Source: Prosapia bicincta
Lineage: Eukaryota > Arthropoda > Insecta > Hemiptera > Cercopidae
Reading direction: 5' to 3'
Assembly: GCA_036971475.1 (NCBI GenBank)
Contig: JBAIZL010000003.1
Span: 53,172,842 to 53,236,841, forward strand
DNA length: 64,000 nucleotides
Shown: positions 45,443 through 57,099 of the stretch, one piece after another
Numbering within the stretch: position 1 is the stretch's first letter
Layout of the letters: each line of letters opens with the position of its first letter
Position numbers and translations under genes: made by a program
The notes under the pieces: model-generated
Told to the model about the DNA's origin: nothing
What the model saw: only the letters and a program-made list of their open reading frames with translations
Database searches by the model: none

Positions 45443-45660
45443 AATTTAGAACACCTTTTTACCAATACAGATTTTATCAAGACAATTATTTTGAAGCATA
45501 AAAAGTAGTTAAATTTAGAACACCTTTTTACCAATACAGATTTTATCAAGACAATTATTTTGAAGCATAAAAAGTAGTTAAATTTAGAACACCTTTCTAC
45601 CAATACAGATTTTATCAAGACAATTATTTTGTAGCATAAAAAGTAGTTAAATTTAGAACG
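45443..45660. repeat. 69-bp minisatellite, three full units
   Basis: AATTTAGAACACCTTT begins at 45443, 45512 and 45581, and a truncated fourth unit begins at 45650. Units are nearly identical. It is open in one minus frame only because 69 is a multiple of three. Confidence 0.97.
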
Positions 45661-46770
45661 CCATAATTTATGTGACTTTTAGTTTGGTAGTCATGTTTTA
45701 CGGGGATAGAAACTGCCTGTTTCGTATTATTGACGCTTCATTGTCTCTTACCACTCAAATTTCTTCCACCAGCATTTACAACTATAATATAGTTTGATTT
45801 AAGAATTAATCCAGTTTTCAATTATTTCCATAAAGCATTTATCATTTCCCTTTCACCAAATAATCTTCTCGCTACATACTCGACAAATATTCCTTACAAG
45901 TCTCTTTATACACGTTTCTACAAATACATATTTTGTCTCATATTCTGGAAAGAGTGTCTCTGCCCCATCACATTTTCTTAATATGAGATAGTCTTTCTTT
46001 GTCTGTATTTCCCGTTTCTTCCTTCTCTCCACTCTTTTTTCAACTCCCTTACTGTTTCTTTCTCTTTCCTCAATTTCCGGCTTTGTCTCCAATTCTTACT
46101 TTATATCCCTGTCTCTGTATTTCCTTTCAATGTTTTTGTCTGCCACTCTCTCTCTCTCTCTATCTCAATTCAATTCGAATATCGGTGTTTAATTTTATCT
46201 TCATCATTAGTGCGATGTTTGTAGTAAAACAGCAGAATATAATTCAACAACACTTAAAACTCAATAAAAATAAAATAAACGAGGTGGAAATTTTGTTGTA
46301 AATAAAGAAATGTGCACAGGAAGACAAATATTTTAGTTGGAATACGTGGAGAGCATGTCATTGGGCTTCATCATTGTATTGAAGGGATACAAGGGCTGGA
46401 GCTAGCCAGATGATTAACCTCTTATCGTATAACAGAGAACTCTTATTGTATAGACAGAGAAGACAGGTGGAGGAATCTGCGAAGTCCAATCAATGTAAGG
46501 ATCGTTTTATAAGGCTTAATGAAGCTGGATAACCTAAAGGGAGTTTTTCCTGAAAACATTTATAACCAGCTTAACCGTGCTTGTGTGCTTCGCCCATTAT
46601 GAAACAACCTCTTTTCTGTGTAAACATTGGATTGTGACGGCACAGGTAATGGAGAGGAAATAGCCTGCAACGCTAACGTAGAAAGAAAGACCAATTTATT
46701 TGTATCGGTTCAAGTTGAAAGCCTTTATGAGGCATAACAAATGGCCGAAACGTCGCCTTTAAAGTGGTAA
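45661..46770. other. No gene; pyrimidine-rich and T/C-rich patches
   Basis: 46000-46160 is TTTCTC-rich simple sequence. 46320-46770 is somewhat GC-richer and probably the 3' flank of the LINE fragment that follows on the minus strand. Confidence 0.5.
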
Positions 46771-46772
46771 AC

Positions 46773-47130
46773 CTACTGAGAACAAGACTTCGACGAAGGT
46801 TTTATAAAATCCACTGCCGTGGTAGATCCGTCCTTGTAAATGCGGGTCCATTCGACGTCAGGGTAGTTGTTAGCCAGTATTTCTAATGTAGTTGACTTCA
46901 AGAGACAGTGGAGTGTTCTGCCAGGCAGAATCAGGTTCACAGGAATATCTGGCATCTCCCGTGAGATATGAGGGCATCAAAAGGGCTGTCGCTCACCCCG
47001 ATTGGTATGATACTTCTCCTACAGAACGAGAGCTTTCGGTTGTGACTTATTTTGATTTTCAAGCCGGACATTGGCAGAGCGGTACTTTTGACCGAGGTTT
47101 CCGACCCAGCATGACCTTTCAAAAAATTTC
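46773..47130 (-). pseudogene. LINE fragment with start of an RNase H domain
   Basis: On the minus strand NNYPDVEWTRIYKDGSTT is the WxRIYTDGS motif that opens the RNase H domain of I/R1-type LINEs. Upstream (46937-47122) GLKIKISHNRKLSFCRR and PFDALISHGRC lie in a neighbouring frame. The rest of RNase H is missing or scrambled. Confidence 0.5.
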
Positions 47131-47189
47131 CGTGATAACTAAATTATTATGTAATTATAAAACTTACACAAATATTTATATCACTGTAC

Positions 47190-47760
47190 CTAATTAAAAA
47201 CGTACACAAATAAACATACACTTCATTTACATTACCATGGTTTACTGAAGACATATTGAGTCATATTTTGTTAGACTAAATGCAAAAATATGGAGCATAA
47301 TATCATATGGAGTCTTAGTAAGTTTTAATCAAATTAATTACCAGTATTTTAGTTATAACAAAATACATCCCAGACACCTAGACGGTATATGACGGCAATC
47401 CCAAATAAACCATTGGGAAAGTCAGGTTAGGCCTAAAAACTAATAGGTAAATTATACTTGATGTCACATTTACTCGTGCGAAAGTCCGTATAACTACCTT
47501 ATGTAGGCCTAAGCTTTGGGGTAACGGTAAGTTTCCAGTGTTTCCACATTCTTGATGGAAATGTACATATTGTACATATTATTATAAATAAAACAACATC
47601 GCAATATTAAATTATTACAACTAAATAAATGCCACAGCAAATTACTTTAGAATTAGTTGATGTCGTGTATTTTTTTACCATTGGCCAAAGTATTTGAATC
47701 GGTTCTCTTTATCTAGTTCACTTTACTATATTTACAAATGGCAATTGGGGGGCGGTACTG
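47190..47760 (+). repeat. Dispersed repeat D, copy 3
   Basis: See 41920-42520. It matches over its full length, with CACTAGACGGCATAT/CACCTAGACGGTATAT and AATTAGTTGATGTCGTGTAT as landmarks. Confidence 0.8.
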
Positions 47761-48407
47761 ATATCCGTTTAGTAGTTAGTATTTTCTTGTTAATGCAAGC
47801 TTTAAAGCTTTCTGTTCTGATACTTCTTTAGGTGTGAGAATAGAGGAACCTAATTACAGATAGAAATCGTATTTCCCTAATACGCACCATCCTGAATCTT
47901 AATCACTTTGGTTTCGCAGATTCTCTTATCATTCACTTGAAGGGCGAATGTAAAAGTGTAAATAAAAAAGTAAATGGTTAAATAGGTTGGTTATTCTCTA
48001 TATAGGGCGAGTTTAAAACTGGTAAACATTGGATATAAGAAAGACATTTATTAATTTTGTTTAATTTTTAGTCCTAAAATACATGATTTCAGAGATAATA
48101 CTCTGCCCCTCATTATATGGCTCCTCCATTGCTTCAAGTCTTATATACAAACACTATACTTTTGGATTTAAAAGCTATCCGAAATTCGGAGGATTTAAAA
48201 TGGATTTTCTCTATGATAGGAGTTATTCTTTTAAAAATACCTCATATTAGTTATATTTAATATTTACATTTTTATTTCAGTATAATTTCGTAATGTCTAG
48301 TTTAAAAAAATAATTTGTGTATATGCGTGTGTTTAGAACGGCACAACTGACGTTGTATAACTTGTAAAACTCTAGTTTTAATAAAAGAATTTCTGGTCTT
48401 GTTCCAG
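47761..48407 (+). other. Upstream region or intron of the second gene, no exon recognised
   Basis: AT-rich and featureless apart from the polypyrimidine end of the intron before 48408. Confidence 0.45.
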
Positions 48408-48449
48408 TCACGTGCTGCTTTGGTGCAAAGAAGAGGAAGGAAAGGGGAG
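48408..48449 (+). CDS. Unidentified gene, candidate 42-bp microexon
   Basis: Flanked by TTGTTCCAG| and GAG|GTAATT. In the phase required by the next exon it encodes TCCFGAKKRKERG, a basic segment, with G+TA making Val across the junction. It is GC-rich relative to its flanks. A 42-bp exon is short, and the support is splice sites plus phase only. Confidence 0.4.
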
Positions 48450-49081
48450 GTAATTACTTTTAGGTTGTTTTAACTTCATCTTGAAATAAAGTAATTTAGT
48501 AGTTTTATTAAAATCCACTAATTTAATTAAATAGTTTCACGGCTGTTTGTAAAGTCATATATGTTTTCATTTTCCACTATTTGCTGGTTTAAAGTTAAAT
48601 AATGGGATCCTCATCTCATGAATATCCTTTTGATAATATTAAAATGTTATAGCAACAAATTTAAGCCGCCAGTTTTAGTATTTTCATTTAATGGTTCTTG
48701 TAAGTCTCCGCCTTTAATTCTACTACTATAGTATTATATTTCAAGGAGAAAATACATGAAGTTTAATGAACTGTAGATCCATTGTATTAAAGTTACTGTA
48801 TAAATAATATGTTAATTAAAACATCAGATTTAAACCATTAGTACACTCATGCCTTAAATAAGAAGCCTTCCTCAAACCCGCGCATCGTTTTACAGTGCTA
48901 ACACTACAGCAAACCGACACTGTGGCCGTTTGTTATATTCAGTTGTTTCGAGCATTTCTTTAAGGCAAATCAATATGCATGTCTGCAAGCTTTAGTTTTA
49001 CTTGCAGTTTAATATCGTATTTATATTGTTTATAAATATCGCATTATGTGACAAGATTTATTCAAATTTCTACCTTTACAG

Positions 49082-49291
49082 TAGTTTTCGATGAAGACAT
49101 GCTCAGCTATTTGTCAAGCGCATACCCGAGAGTAAAGTTCGTTCCTATTCTCGAGGTGATTCCTGAGGGCGATGAAGATGAAGAGGAAGCGGAAATAGTT
49201 TATAAAAAAGCTGCAATATATTCTACAAGTGATTCCGCACTATTTCCGTTAAAGATTGAAGTTCCTGCGTTCTACAGGACTCAGTCGTTTT
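49082..49291 (+). CDS. Unidentified gene, exon with acidic loop (possible ASH/MSP-like segment)
   Basis: The acceptor is CCTTTACAG| and the donor TTTT|GTAAGT (phase 1 both sides). It encodes VFDEDMLSYLSSAYPRVKFV, then PILEVIPEGDEDEEEAEIVY, then KKAAIYSTSDSALFPLKIEV and PAFYRTQSF. Alternating hydrophobic residues and the pattern S-ALFPLKIEVPA, followed in the next exon by TVRLRGLG, resemble strands of ASPM-SPD2-Hydin/MSP-like beta-sandwiches found in ciliary proteins, but this is inference. The base composition and splice sites make it a convincing exon. Confidence 0.65.
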
Positions 49292-49391
49292 GTAAGTAAC
49301 TTTTTATTTGTCCCTTTCGTTTTATATAAAATGGAATTTCTATTCCTAGTTACTTTAATTGAAGCTTATTATGTCTGCTCACGCACAAATG

Positions 49392-49614
<223 letters not shown>

Positions 49615-50194
49615 GGGTATAGGGAAATTTTACACGAAATTCTATAGGTTAGGAAAAAGGTTTATAAAATATTTGGACTGTAGTGAAACTTATTAAACTT
49701 TAATAACTACTTTAAGAAATAATAGGTAATTTAAATATAAACTTTATCAGTCCAAATCCAGTAACCCATACATACCTTAAAATAACTAAGCGCAATTTTA
49801 TAAGATTCTAATAATTGAAATAATAATTATTAGAGTTTTGATGCATATTGACAAAATAGAGCTGGACAAGTAAATTTATGTATAACTACATGTAAATGTT
49901 ACAACTTTGAATTCAAAATAAAGTAAAAACTGTCATATTAAACAAAATTAGCTGTGTATTAATTTGATTCCTTTAAAGTCAAAGATCCTGTAGTAGCCTA
50001 CATCCTAAGTAAACTTCAATCCTCATGTAAGCATTTCTATACAACTTCCAATAGGGTTAAGGTACATCATTCTATTTTTACCTAACAAACTAAATATCCA
50101 TTTATCTATTTTCTGAATATCCATTAAATCTTATCTCTTTTTTTAAATTTTACTACAATAAATGTTAACAAATTATACTTTCTTTTTTCAGAAG
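49615..50194 (+). other. Intron of the unidentified gene
   Basis: AT-rich; ends in TTCTTTTTTCAGAAG, a tandem NAGNAG acceptor. Confidence 0.7.
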
Positions 50195-50235
50195 CGACAG
50201 TTCGGCTTCGTGGTTTGGGACGACATCTGGTGGAG
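50195..50235 (+). CDS. Unidentified gene, small exon after a NAGNAG acceptor
   Basis: Intron end is TTTTTTCAGAAG. Using the second AG (exon from 50195) gives S-TVRLRGLGRHLVE in frame, donor GAG|GTGAGC (phase 0). Using the first, normally stronger CAG (exon from 50192) joins T+AA and makes a stop codon. The peptide VRLRGLGRHLVE looks like the terminal strand of an ASH-type domain. Confidence 0.6.
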
Positions 50236-51755
50236 GTGAGCAAACATTTTACTTTAAACTAAATAAGTTTAGGAACCCAGCAAGCTCTCTCAGCTTGTAT
50301 GGGAGCACACCAAGCCGGAGACTCTATATCTTGTCGTATACGTTTGTAGACTAGCCTTGAGTCTTATTGCCTTTAGTAGCTCCTAGTTATTTAGGATGTA
50401 CTCTTGCGACTTATCTGTGACGTAATTACAACCTGTGGGATATTGCCGCACGCAACGAAACAGATATAATCTTAGCACAGTAGTAATCTCAATATTAAAA
50501 ACAAGGAATATAAAAACAAAACATTTTTACGTAAATTCCTACTGAGGTCAACAAAGATGAAAACTATTTTTATTTTATAATCACAACTAATGAAAGCATG
50601 TATGCACATATGGCAGAATCACAATATTAAGGGGCAAAATAGAAAGTGAATATTCTTGCAATTTTTCATTTCCCTCTCGATATTATATGGGCTGGTGGAT
50701 TACTATTTTTGTTTGTTACTGTTTATTCGACTTTATTTTCAAATCTAATATGTATAGCTGATGGTAATATATAATTTATCATTCTATCCATCTCTTGTAA
50801 TTCTTCATTATCGCAAAGAACCTTTCCCTTATAATTCGTATACATCCTCAAGTAATGAATTTCCAACTATGGGAAAGTTACCTCGATGCCTAAGTGCTGG
50901 ATTTCAAACACGTACTCATTCAGTTCGAACGCGACCGAAACATCAACCCTAGAAAATGTAATTTGTCACATCAAATTTAATTTGATAACATCAATTGTCA
51001 TCCACTACGGGTTGAAAAAATTATTTCATTGGTTGAATAAAAAAGTATTTTATCAACGGTTGATAAATTGTACACAATATATATATGTATATAAGGAGAG
51101 TGTGAGCTAATAGATGGAATTAAAAAACACCCAAAATATAAAAATGTGCTTTCTATTTTACAAAAACATTAGAATTTTTGGCAATGCGGTAAATGTGGAG
51201 TATTGAGAGATTGTTAGAAAATGCAACTACTATAATATTTACAGTAAAACAGGTTTTACGTGGTTTTGCTTGAAGAAATATACCTAAGGATACTTACCAT
51301 CGCTTATCCGAAATGGTCCCGTCCCAATTATGTCGGATAAGCGGGAGTTTTATTGTATTTAGTTATTACGTTCTGTCCCTGTAATTCTCCGCGATGGTGG
51401 CAACAGCTGATCAGAGCATAGCGTACTTTTACAGCGCGAGACAATTTGCCACCAGTGTAAGAACTTAGTGGCGTTTGGCATCAACATGAACACATGATGT
51501 TAGTGTTATATTTTATATTGTACGCGAGAAGAGTGTTGTAAGGTGTAGCCAAGAGGAAGATCCTGTTTCTTGGAACATTTTAAGATGACAATTACTTGTT
51601 ACAGCCTAATCACAATGACTTTACACTTTTGTATAAGTACTGTTGTGTTGCGCTGTTTTACCTTGTTTTTAAATAACAAAAATTACGTAGATGTGTGTTA
51701 AAAAACTGTTAATCCGCATTTAAATTTATTTTTAATATTTATTTTCTATTCACAG
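50236..51755 (+). other. Intron of the unidentified gene with repeat fragments
   Basis: 50985-51115 matches the dispersed repeat at 28380-28500. 51241-51354 may be a very short pogo-like MITE (CAGTAAAACAGG versus CAATAAAACTCC ends, TCGGATAAGCG inverted pair). Otherwise nothing. Confidence 0.5.
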
Positions 51756-51868
51756 ATTGCTGAGATGAAAGTCTACCCGCTTACATGTTCTTTGTCTCGA
51801 CCTAACTTCGAAATTACCCCTTTCGACACAACCTTTTCTAAATCTCTTGAAGAACAGGGTCATTTCAG
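51756..51868 (+). CDS. Unidentified gene, third clear exon
   Basis: The acceptor is TATTCACAG| (phase 0) and the donor TTCAG|GTGAGC (phase 2). It encodes IAEMKVYPLTCSLSRPNFEI, then TPFDTTFSKSLEEQGHFR. G+C is well above the flanks. It continues directly from RHLVE of the previous exon. The gene must continue to the right, but no further exon was recognised before 53 kb. Confidence 0.65.
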
Positions 51869-52564
51869 GTGAGCAACGAACAGAATTACTTATTAAAATA
51901 AAACAATACATTGAATTGTACGTTAGTCAGTTACAAATAACTTTTTATTTAAATTTTTAATCAGTATAAATTTTTTTGTAAATTATTTTACTCTAGGTAA
52001 AATGTTAGTTAATAGCAATGATGGACGGCGAAAACGAATTTTATCCGTTGTATTTCGTGAATAAATGGGGTGGATGTTTTAATTTATACAGTTTACTTTC
52101 CTTATTTGGAGAGGAAATTTATTGTTCTTCACTACATTATATTTGTGGATTACACGTTCCTAAGTCCGATGTCTTCATAATGTCACAAAGTATTGCCCAT
52201 TACTGTCAAATTGTGAAGCTTTCCTCAAGACAGCGTTTATTCTTGAAGTTTAGAGAACATGTTGGTTTCCACTGAGGGTACAGGCATAGGCAAAACTAAT
52301 TTCAGTGAAGTCAATGATTTATTGAATCTTTTCAGTAATTTATTATTAACAACAAAATCTAATTAATTACTAGCACCCAACAAAGTGTGGAGTGCGGATG
52401 CGAATAAAGGAAGAAGTTTTGTATGGTCTTATTTATTGATACAAATTGAATTCATATAGACCCTGATTCAAGTTTTTCATAACAAAGATTCTGTATAAAC
52501 AATATGTTTTATGAAAGCGTTTGGTTAAAATATTTGTTTACAAATCATGCTCAGCTGTTTTTAA
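51869..52564 (+). other. Intron or intergenic, nothing recognised
   Basis: An 85-codon frame at 52018-52275 has no splice context or composition that sets it apart; I treat it as chance. Confidence 0.4.
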
Positions 52565-53050
52565 TTGGAATGTATTTATTAAGGAGGTTTTTGATAACTT
52601 TAAGTATATTCACAGAGTGTTTTATTTTTATTTAATATACACAATGGGAAACTATCACATGTTGATGTTTGTAGGTCCAGGCGAAATTTATTAAAACTAT
52701 TTATATTAATATTTTAAGAAAGAGATAATGAAATAAAAACAAGTATCACAAGACAGTTTTAATCAAGATAAACAGAGAAAAACCATCGAATAAAAATGTA
52801 ACAAGAATATTAATAATATTACTAATTCTAAATTATTATACAATGCAATTACCACACACAAACACACACACCATGCACACGCACACATGCACACAAACTT
52901 AACAATAATTTCAGAGAGATGAGTTAATTCTGTTCTTTGAGTGGATGATTTCAGAAATGTTAGGTTCCATACTTGACACTTTTACTCTGAAATCATACTG
53001 TATATAAAGCCGATTCTTATATTTATTTTTCATGAAGTACATAGTTGCAA
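52565..53050. repeat. hAT-derived non-coding copy, homologous to 42960-43600
   Basis: Landmarks are AAACTATCACATGTT, TATTTATATTAATATTTT, AACTTAACAATAATTTCAG.GAGATGAGTT and TTGACACTTTTACTCTGA. It lacks the foldback present at 43204-43347, and carries a short CA-rich tract near 52855-52895 instead. Confidence 0.75.
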
Positions 53051-53319
53051 ATAACTGATCTGTGATCAGTTTATGATCACATCTGAGCCATTTGTGTGTC
53101 TGTGCCTACTCAGCTCAACCCTCTACTTGTGTCTGCTTCATTGCCGCAGTAAGAGAGAATCTTTCTTAGCTATTTCAAAGTAAAACCATCCGGATATGAC
53201 GCATTAGCAACACAAATAAACCATCGTGACCTCAAAACTAGTTTTTAATTTTTCGGCTTAAAAACTACATTGACGCGTTATATTGTTTTACTTTTTTGGA
53301 GAAAAGAACCTATTATAAT

Positions 53320-53710
53320 ATAGTAGGGATGGAATGGTTCCTAAACCTTTCGATTCCATTACCAATTTCGATTCTAATATTTTTCTTTCGATTCTTTAGA
53401 TCCTTAGATCGATTCTCGATTATTTCAAGTTATATATGCCTCCATGATATTCTTTAATAATAATTTAGCTTAATCGTCGATCATATGTTGAAGCCTTTTG
53501 AAAATTCTGTTTTAATGTAATAGGCTACACAAAACGTTCTTTGTTTTACAATAAATTTCACCTTTCACGAATTTTAACTGTTGTAAAAACCAAGAATCTG
53601 AATCGGCGCTTTAATCAATGCAGAATCCAGTATCGACTATCACTAGATACCATTACAATCAACGACTTCTGGAATCGAGAATCGGAATCAGCGCAACTGT
53701 ATAACATAGT
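53320..53710. repeat. Possible hAT-like MITE rich in CGATTC
   Basis: Left part TAGTAGGGATGGAATGGTTCC, then many (T)TCGATTC motifs; right part carries the complementary GAATCGAGAATCGGAATC. The inverted arrangement suggests a MITE, but the ends and duplication are not clear. Confidence 0.35.
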
Positions 53711-53906
53711 GTACTTCGGTCTTGGCGATGATGTAGCTATGGAAAAATCATTGTACTTAAAAATTAATTTGTACTAAACGTAGGAAATAAAGTTGTGCTC
53801 GTAAAATTTATCAAGTGTGATGTATTTTACTTCCATACAATTTATATTAAGTAAAACGAATAAATAATTTAGATAAATTAAACAAAACGAAGTTACAATA
53901 AATTTG

Positions 53907-53912
53907 TTTATT
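53907..53912 (-). promoter_or_regulatory. Poly(A) signal AATAAA for the minus-strand exon
   Basis: AATAAA on the minus strand directly after the stop at 53918, followed by a T/G-rich stretch. Confidence 0.35.
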
Positions 53913-53917
53913 CTGAT

Positions 53918-54106
53918 TTAGCTTCCACCAGAGTCATCGAAATTCTTCTTGCTTAGACGCCGGCCTAGGATCGGCACCCTTTCGGCCTTATCATCAAAAT
54001 TCATGGGATGTAACCAACCCGCGTCCGTGCACCGCACACGTACATCCCGGGGAACGGAACTACGCCGTTTGCAAAATGGGTTTGTAGCAAACAATAGCGC
54101 AAGATT
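53918..54106 (-). CDS. Candidate terminal coding exon on the minus strand
   Basis: An open minus frame ends SKKNFDDSGGS and TAA at 53918-53920. It includes SSVPRDVRVRCTDAGWLHP and MNFDDKAERVPILGRRL, charged and composition-rich, unlike surrounding AT-rich noise. A poly(A) signal lies 5 bp after the stop. An acceptor GGCGTAG| at about 54060 would start the exon, and an exon-like stretch ending CAC|GTAAGA at 54186 (encoding FFRTSREDIFLSMFYI) has a compatible phase. No family is recognised; it could be a host exon or the end of a repeat ORF. Confidence 0.3.
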   Translation of the reverse strand, partial: NLALLFATNPFCKRRSSVPRDVRVRCTDAGWLHPMNFDDKAERVPILGRRLSKKNFDDSGGS

Positions 54107-54492
54107 TTAACAAACTTGAGTACAACAGAACTGACATTACTGAAGTACAACAGCATTAAAAGACTAACCTTCCATAAATTCTTACGTGATGTAAAACATT
54201 GACAGAAAGATGTCCTCCCGGGATGTGCGGAAGAAGACGGACGAAGCAACAGTGAAACAAAATTTTAGTGAATAAAAGTTGAGCCGACCAGTAAAAAAGT
54301 GCCGACCAGGCAGAAAAATCCAGTAAAACCAGAACTTCAAAATTACAGTAAAGATTTCAATCAAAATAAATGAAGCAGAGCCTAAAAATACAGAAATAAT
54401 CGCCAATAGAACACGTCGACATTTTTGTAACACGAAATATAACTTTCAGTCATTTTGTATTATATGTGACTTTTTTCTAATATATTATTTTA

Positions 54493-54493
54493 A

Positions 54494-54535
<42 letters not shown>
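54493..54535. repeat. (TA)n microsatellite
   Basis: An uninterrupted run of about 21 TA units. Confidence 0.98.
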
Positions 54536-54539
<4 letters not shown>

Positions 54540-54689
54540 TTCAATTTAAAAATATAAACTTTATAATAAAACAATTTAACTACAAATATCATGCCATATA
54601 CAAATACCTAATATCAATCAAGAATGTGTAAAGAAAAACCATTCTAAAGAATATAATTAAATAAAAAAAATATGGTATAACTCACAAAT

Positions 54690-54790
54690 ATACAATTTTT
54701 TATTTCAAACGCGTTTCAACGACTAATTTGTCGTCATCCTCAGTGAAAATACACAAATGAAATTAACTAAAAAAATATATATATATTAAA
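54690..54790 (-). mobile_element. Penelope-like terminal fragment with hammerhead motif
   Basis: The minus strand 54708-54743 reads CTGAGGA, a 5-bp stem ACGAC/GTCGT with loop AAATTA, then TGAAACGCGTTTG. Core, stem II, GAAA, a very short stem III (AC-GC-GU) and a GUU cleavage triplet are all present; this is the most canonical hammerhead of the window. Flanks are A/T-rich, and no PLE coding sequence is seen next to it. Confidence 0.6.
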
Positions 54791-57070
54791 CATAACCTAT
54801 AAAGTTTTAGCAAAAGTAAAAACAAAAGTGAAAATCAAAAGTAACTTTCACTCACAAGCCAGCTCGAATATTATTTACATTCTAAAGAAGGCCAATATTT
54901 TAGTTAAAAAACGTGGTTTAAAAGTAGTTTAATAACAGTGAAAAGAAGTGAAAATGAAACTAGGAGGGCCATTGGCATTGGAAAATAGCAACAAGGTTAT
55001 ATCGTATTATAGGTCACCCCATATCTTAAGTAGTTTGTTATTGAAGGAAGTCTCAGCACCAGACGAGGGGTAGCCAGAGAGGGAAGCCGAAGACAACGAA
55101 GGCAAGTTTTAGCGTGGTATGAGTAATTAACCCGGACAGTCGTTTGGAACTCTCTCTGCTTTTTAAGTTAAAGTGTAGAAGAATCATTAGGCCTAAGTTC
55201 ATTTGTAATGGTAACCTGGTAGCCTAATATGGGAGTTTCCCAACCCTTTTAGGGATTTTACACTCTAAATGTTGTTTTTTCAACATCGAATTGTCTTGAG
55301 TTTTCTAAGTATTGAAATCAGTAAAAAAAGGACATTGAAAGTTGTATTTCAAATGTAGAAGCAAAACAGTGACTTTCAAGTAATCCAGATTAAATTCAAA
55401 TGTCGGGTTGAAAACGTTTTTCAGAAATCCCAATTCTAAAAATCAAGCCTAAAGTAAAGAATGAATTAACATAGATAAAAAAAAGTATATAGAGAAATTA
55501 TTAACTTGTAATAAATGAGAACTTTGGAATTTCAAAAACTAAATTTGCGGTAACACTTAAATCAGTAAAGGAAATAATGGAGGCAAAAGAGCAATAACTA
55601 ACTCAAAATAATACAGAGGGAAGGACTCAATCGGATCACAAAGTAGATCAGCCAAAACAACCTGGGAAGGTCTGTTCCAAACTAGTACCTAGATTTACAA
55701 GGACTCTGGAACCTGCTCGAGTTATAAAAGGTTAGAGCTTTCTTATTTCTTTCTAACAAGTATAAAATTTAATTCTTTGAGGTTAAAATGGAAAATAAAG
55801 TAATTTCTTTGAAGTCAATTCTCATGAAAACATGTTTTTGAGTATAGTTGATTTATCTTGTTAGAACGAATAAACCCTGAAGACAAATGTGACGTCATAC
55901 TGGTTTACGTCATAAAACCAAGATGGCGGTATAAAACTAGTCAGATGTAAACAAACGTTAAGAAATAGTGAAAATTGTAAATAATCACTTCAAACTAAAA
56001 TAAAGGTAATTTTAAACGATTACACAAATTATAACGAGTAAAAATGTTTGTAAAATGTTACAAATTAAGAAGTAAATAAATAAAGGGGGTTTTATAAAAA
56101 TGTCAGGAATACAAGAGGAACCTTAACATATATAATTGTGCTACTTCTAGGGAACTAAACTGATGGAAATTTGTTTATATAAAATAATTTTTATGTCTAG
56201 AGGGTTTTTGATTTAGAAATAAATGTGGTTATAGAACATTTGTATCTAATTATGTTCTTGTAATTTAAAAATTAAATGGTTAGTTGTTTGATAGGAATTA
56301 GGGCAGTTGTTAAATCAGTTGTAAATCCAATATATACAAAGCCAGTTAGAAATAAACAAAATTTAGCGTCATGCAGAAATGTCAGGCAACATAAATGAAA
56401 TGTTTGAAATAATTTTTATGTACTTTAAATAAGGGTTTGAAATAAATTATATTCATCCTTAACTTAATCTGTTTTGGAAAATAAACTCACTGTTAAGATT
56501 ACAGAAGAAACTTTAAAAATAGGACAAAATTAAAAATAATTTTGACCGAACCTTTTGTTTAGTATCCAGGGCCCATAAATATTATTTTAGTAGGAAATAT
56601 CATTAAGGGTTTATCCTTAGATAGGAAATAGGGTTAATGATCCTTAAAGTAATAACCATAGCAAAGGAAATTGAATGTTATTATAAAATCATATAAATAA
56701 GTTATTATTTTGGCAACATACAAAGAAAGAATAAGAAGATTTTCAGGTTAGTTATTTGATTACAAATGTGAAAATTTCTAATATAATTATGATATATAAA
56801 TATTTGTAATTCTGTTATATAATTTTGATTTAATTAATATGGGTAATTCTCTAATAAAATTTCGATTTTTTATCGAAATTATGTTATGTTTGGTTTTCTG
56901 GGTAAAATTATGTGTTTTCCAGTTGTTATTTTATGTGGAATTATGAATGTACTACTACGAATTAACTACGGTAAATTAGATATAAGCCTCATTAAAAGAT
57001 AAAAATTACATTAAAAGTTTGTGGTTTTGTAGAAAAGAGATGCATTAAGTTTACAAAATTAATAAAGAGT
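54791..57070. other. No gene recognised
   Basis: AT-rich. 55000-55170 is GC-richer (GAAGTCTCAGCACCAGACG..) but not identifiable. No splice-bounded exon is supported. Confidence 0.45.
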
Positions 57071-57099
57071 TTAACATTTTTTATTTGTACAATTTTCAC

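Noticed and set aside
45418..45618. Minus-strand 66-codon frame with a repeating peptide
   Set aside because: Produced by the 69-bp minisatellite, whose period is a multiple of three.
46725..46765. Hammerhead-like TTTATGAGGC...GGCCGAAACGTC
   Set aside because: The core CUGAUGA is absent and stem III would have no loop; it lies in the flank of a LINE fragment.
52018..52275. 85-codon + strand frame (MMDGENEFYPLYFVNK...)
   Set aside because: No splice sites, family match or compositional contrast; the preceding exon's donor is at 51869 and no acceptor fits its frame convincingly.
54205..54275. + strand ORF MSSRDVRKKTDEA..., similar to the antisense peptide RDVRVRCTDA at 54020
   Set aside because: The resemblance rests on a short CCCGGGATGT palindrome-like match and is probably chance.
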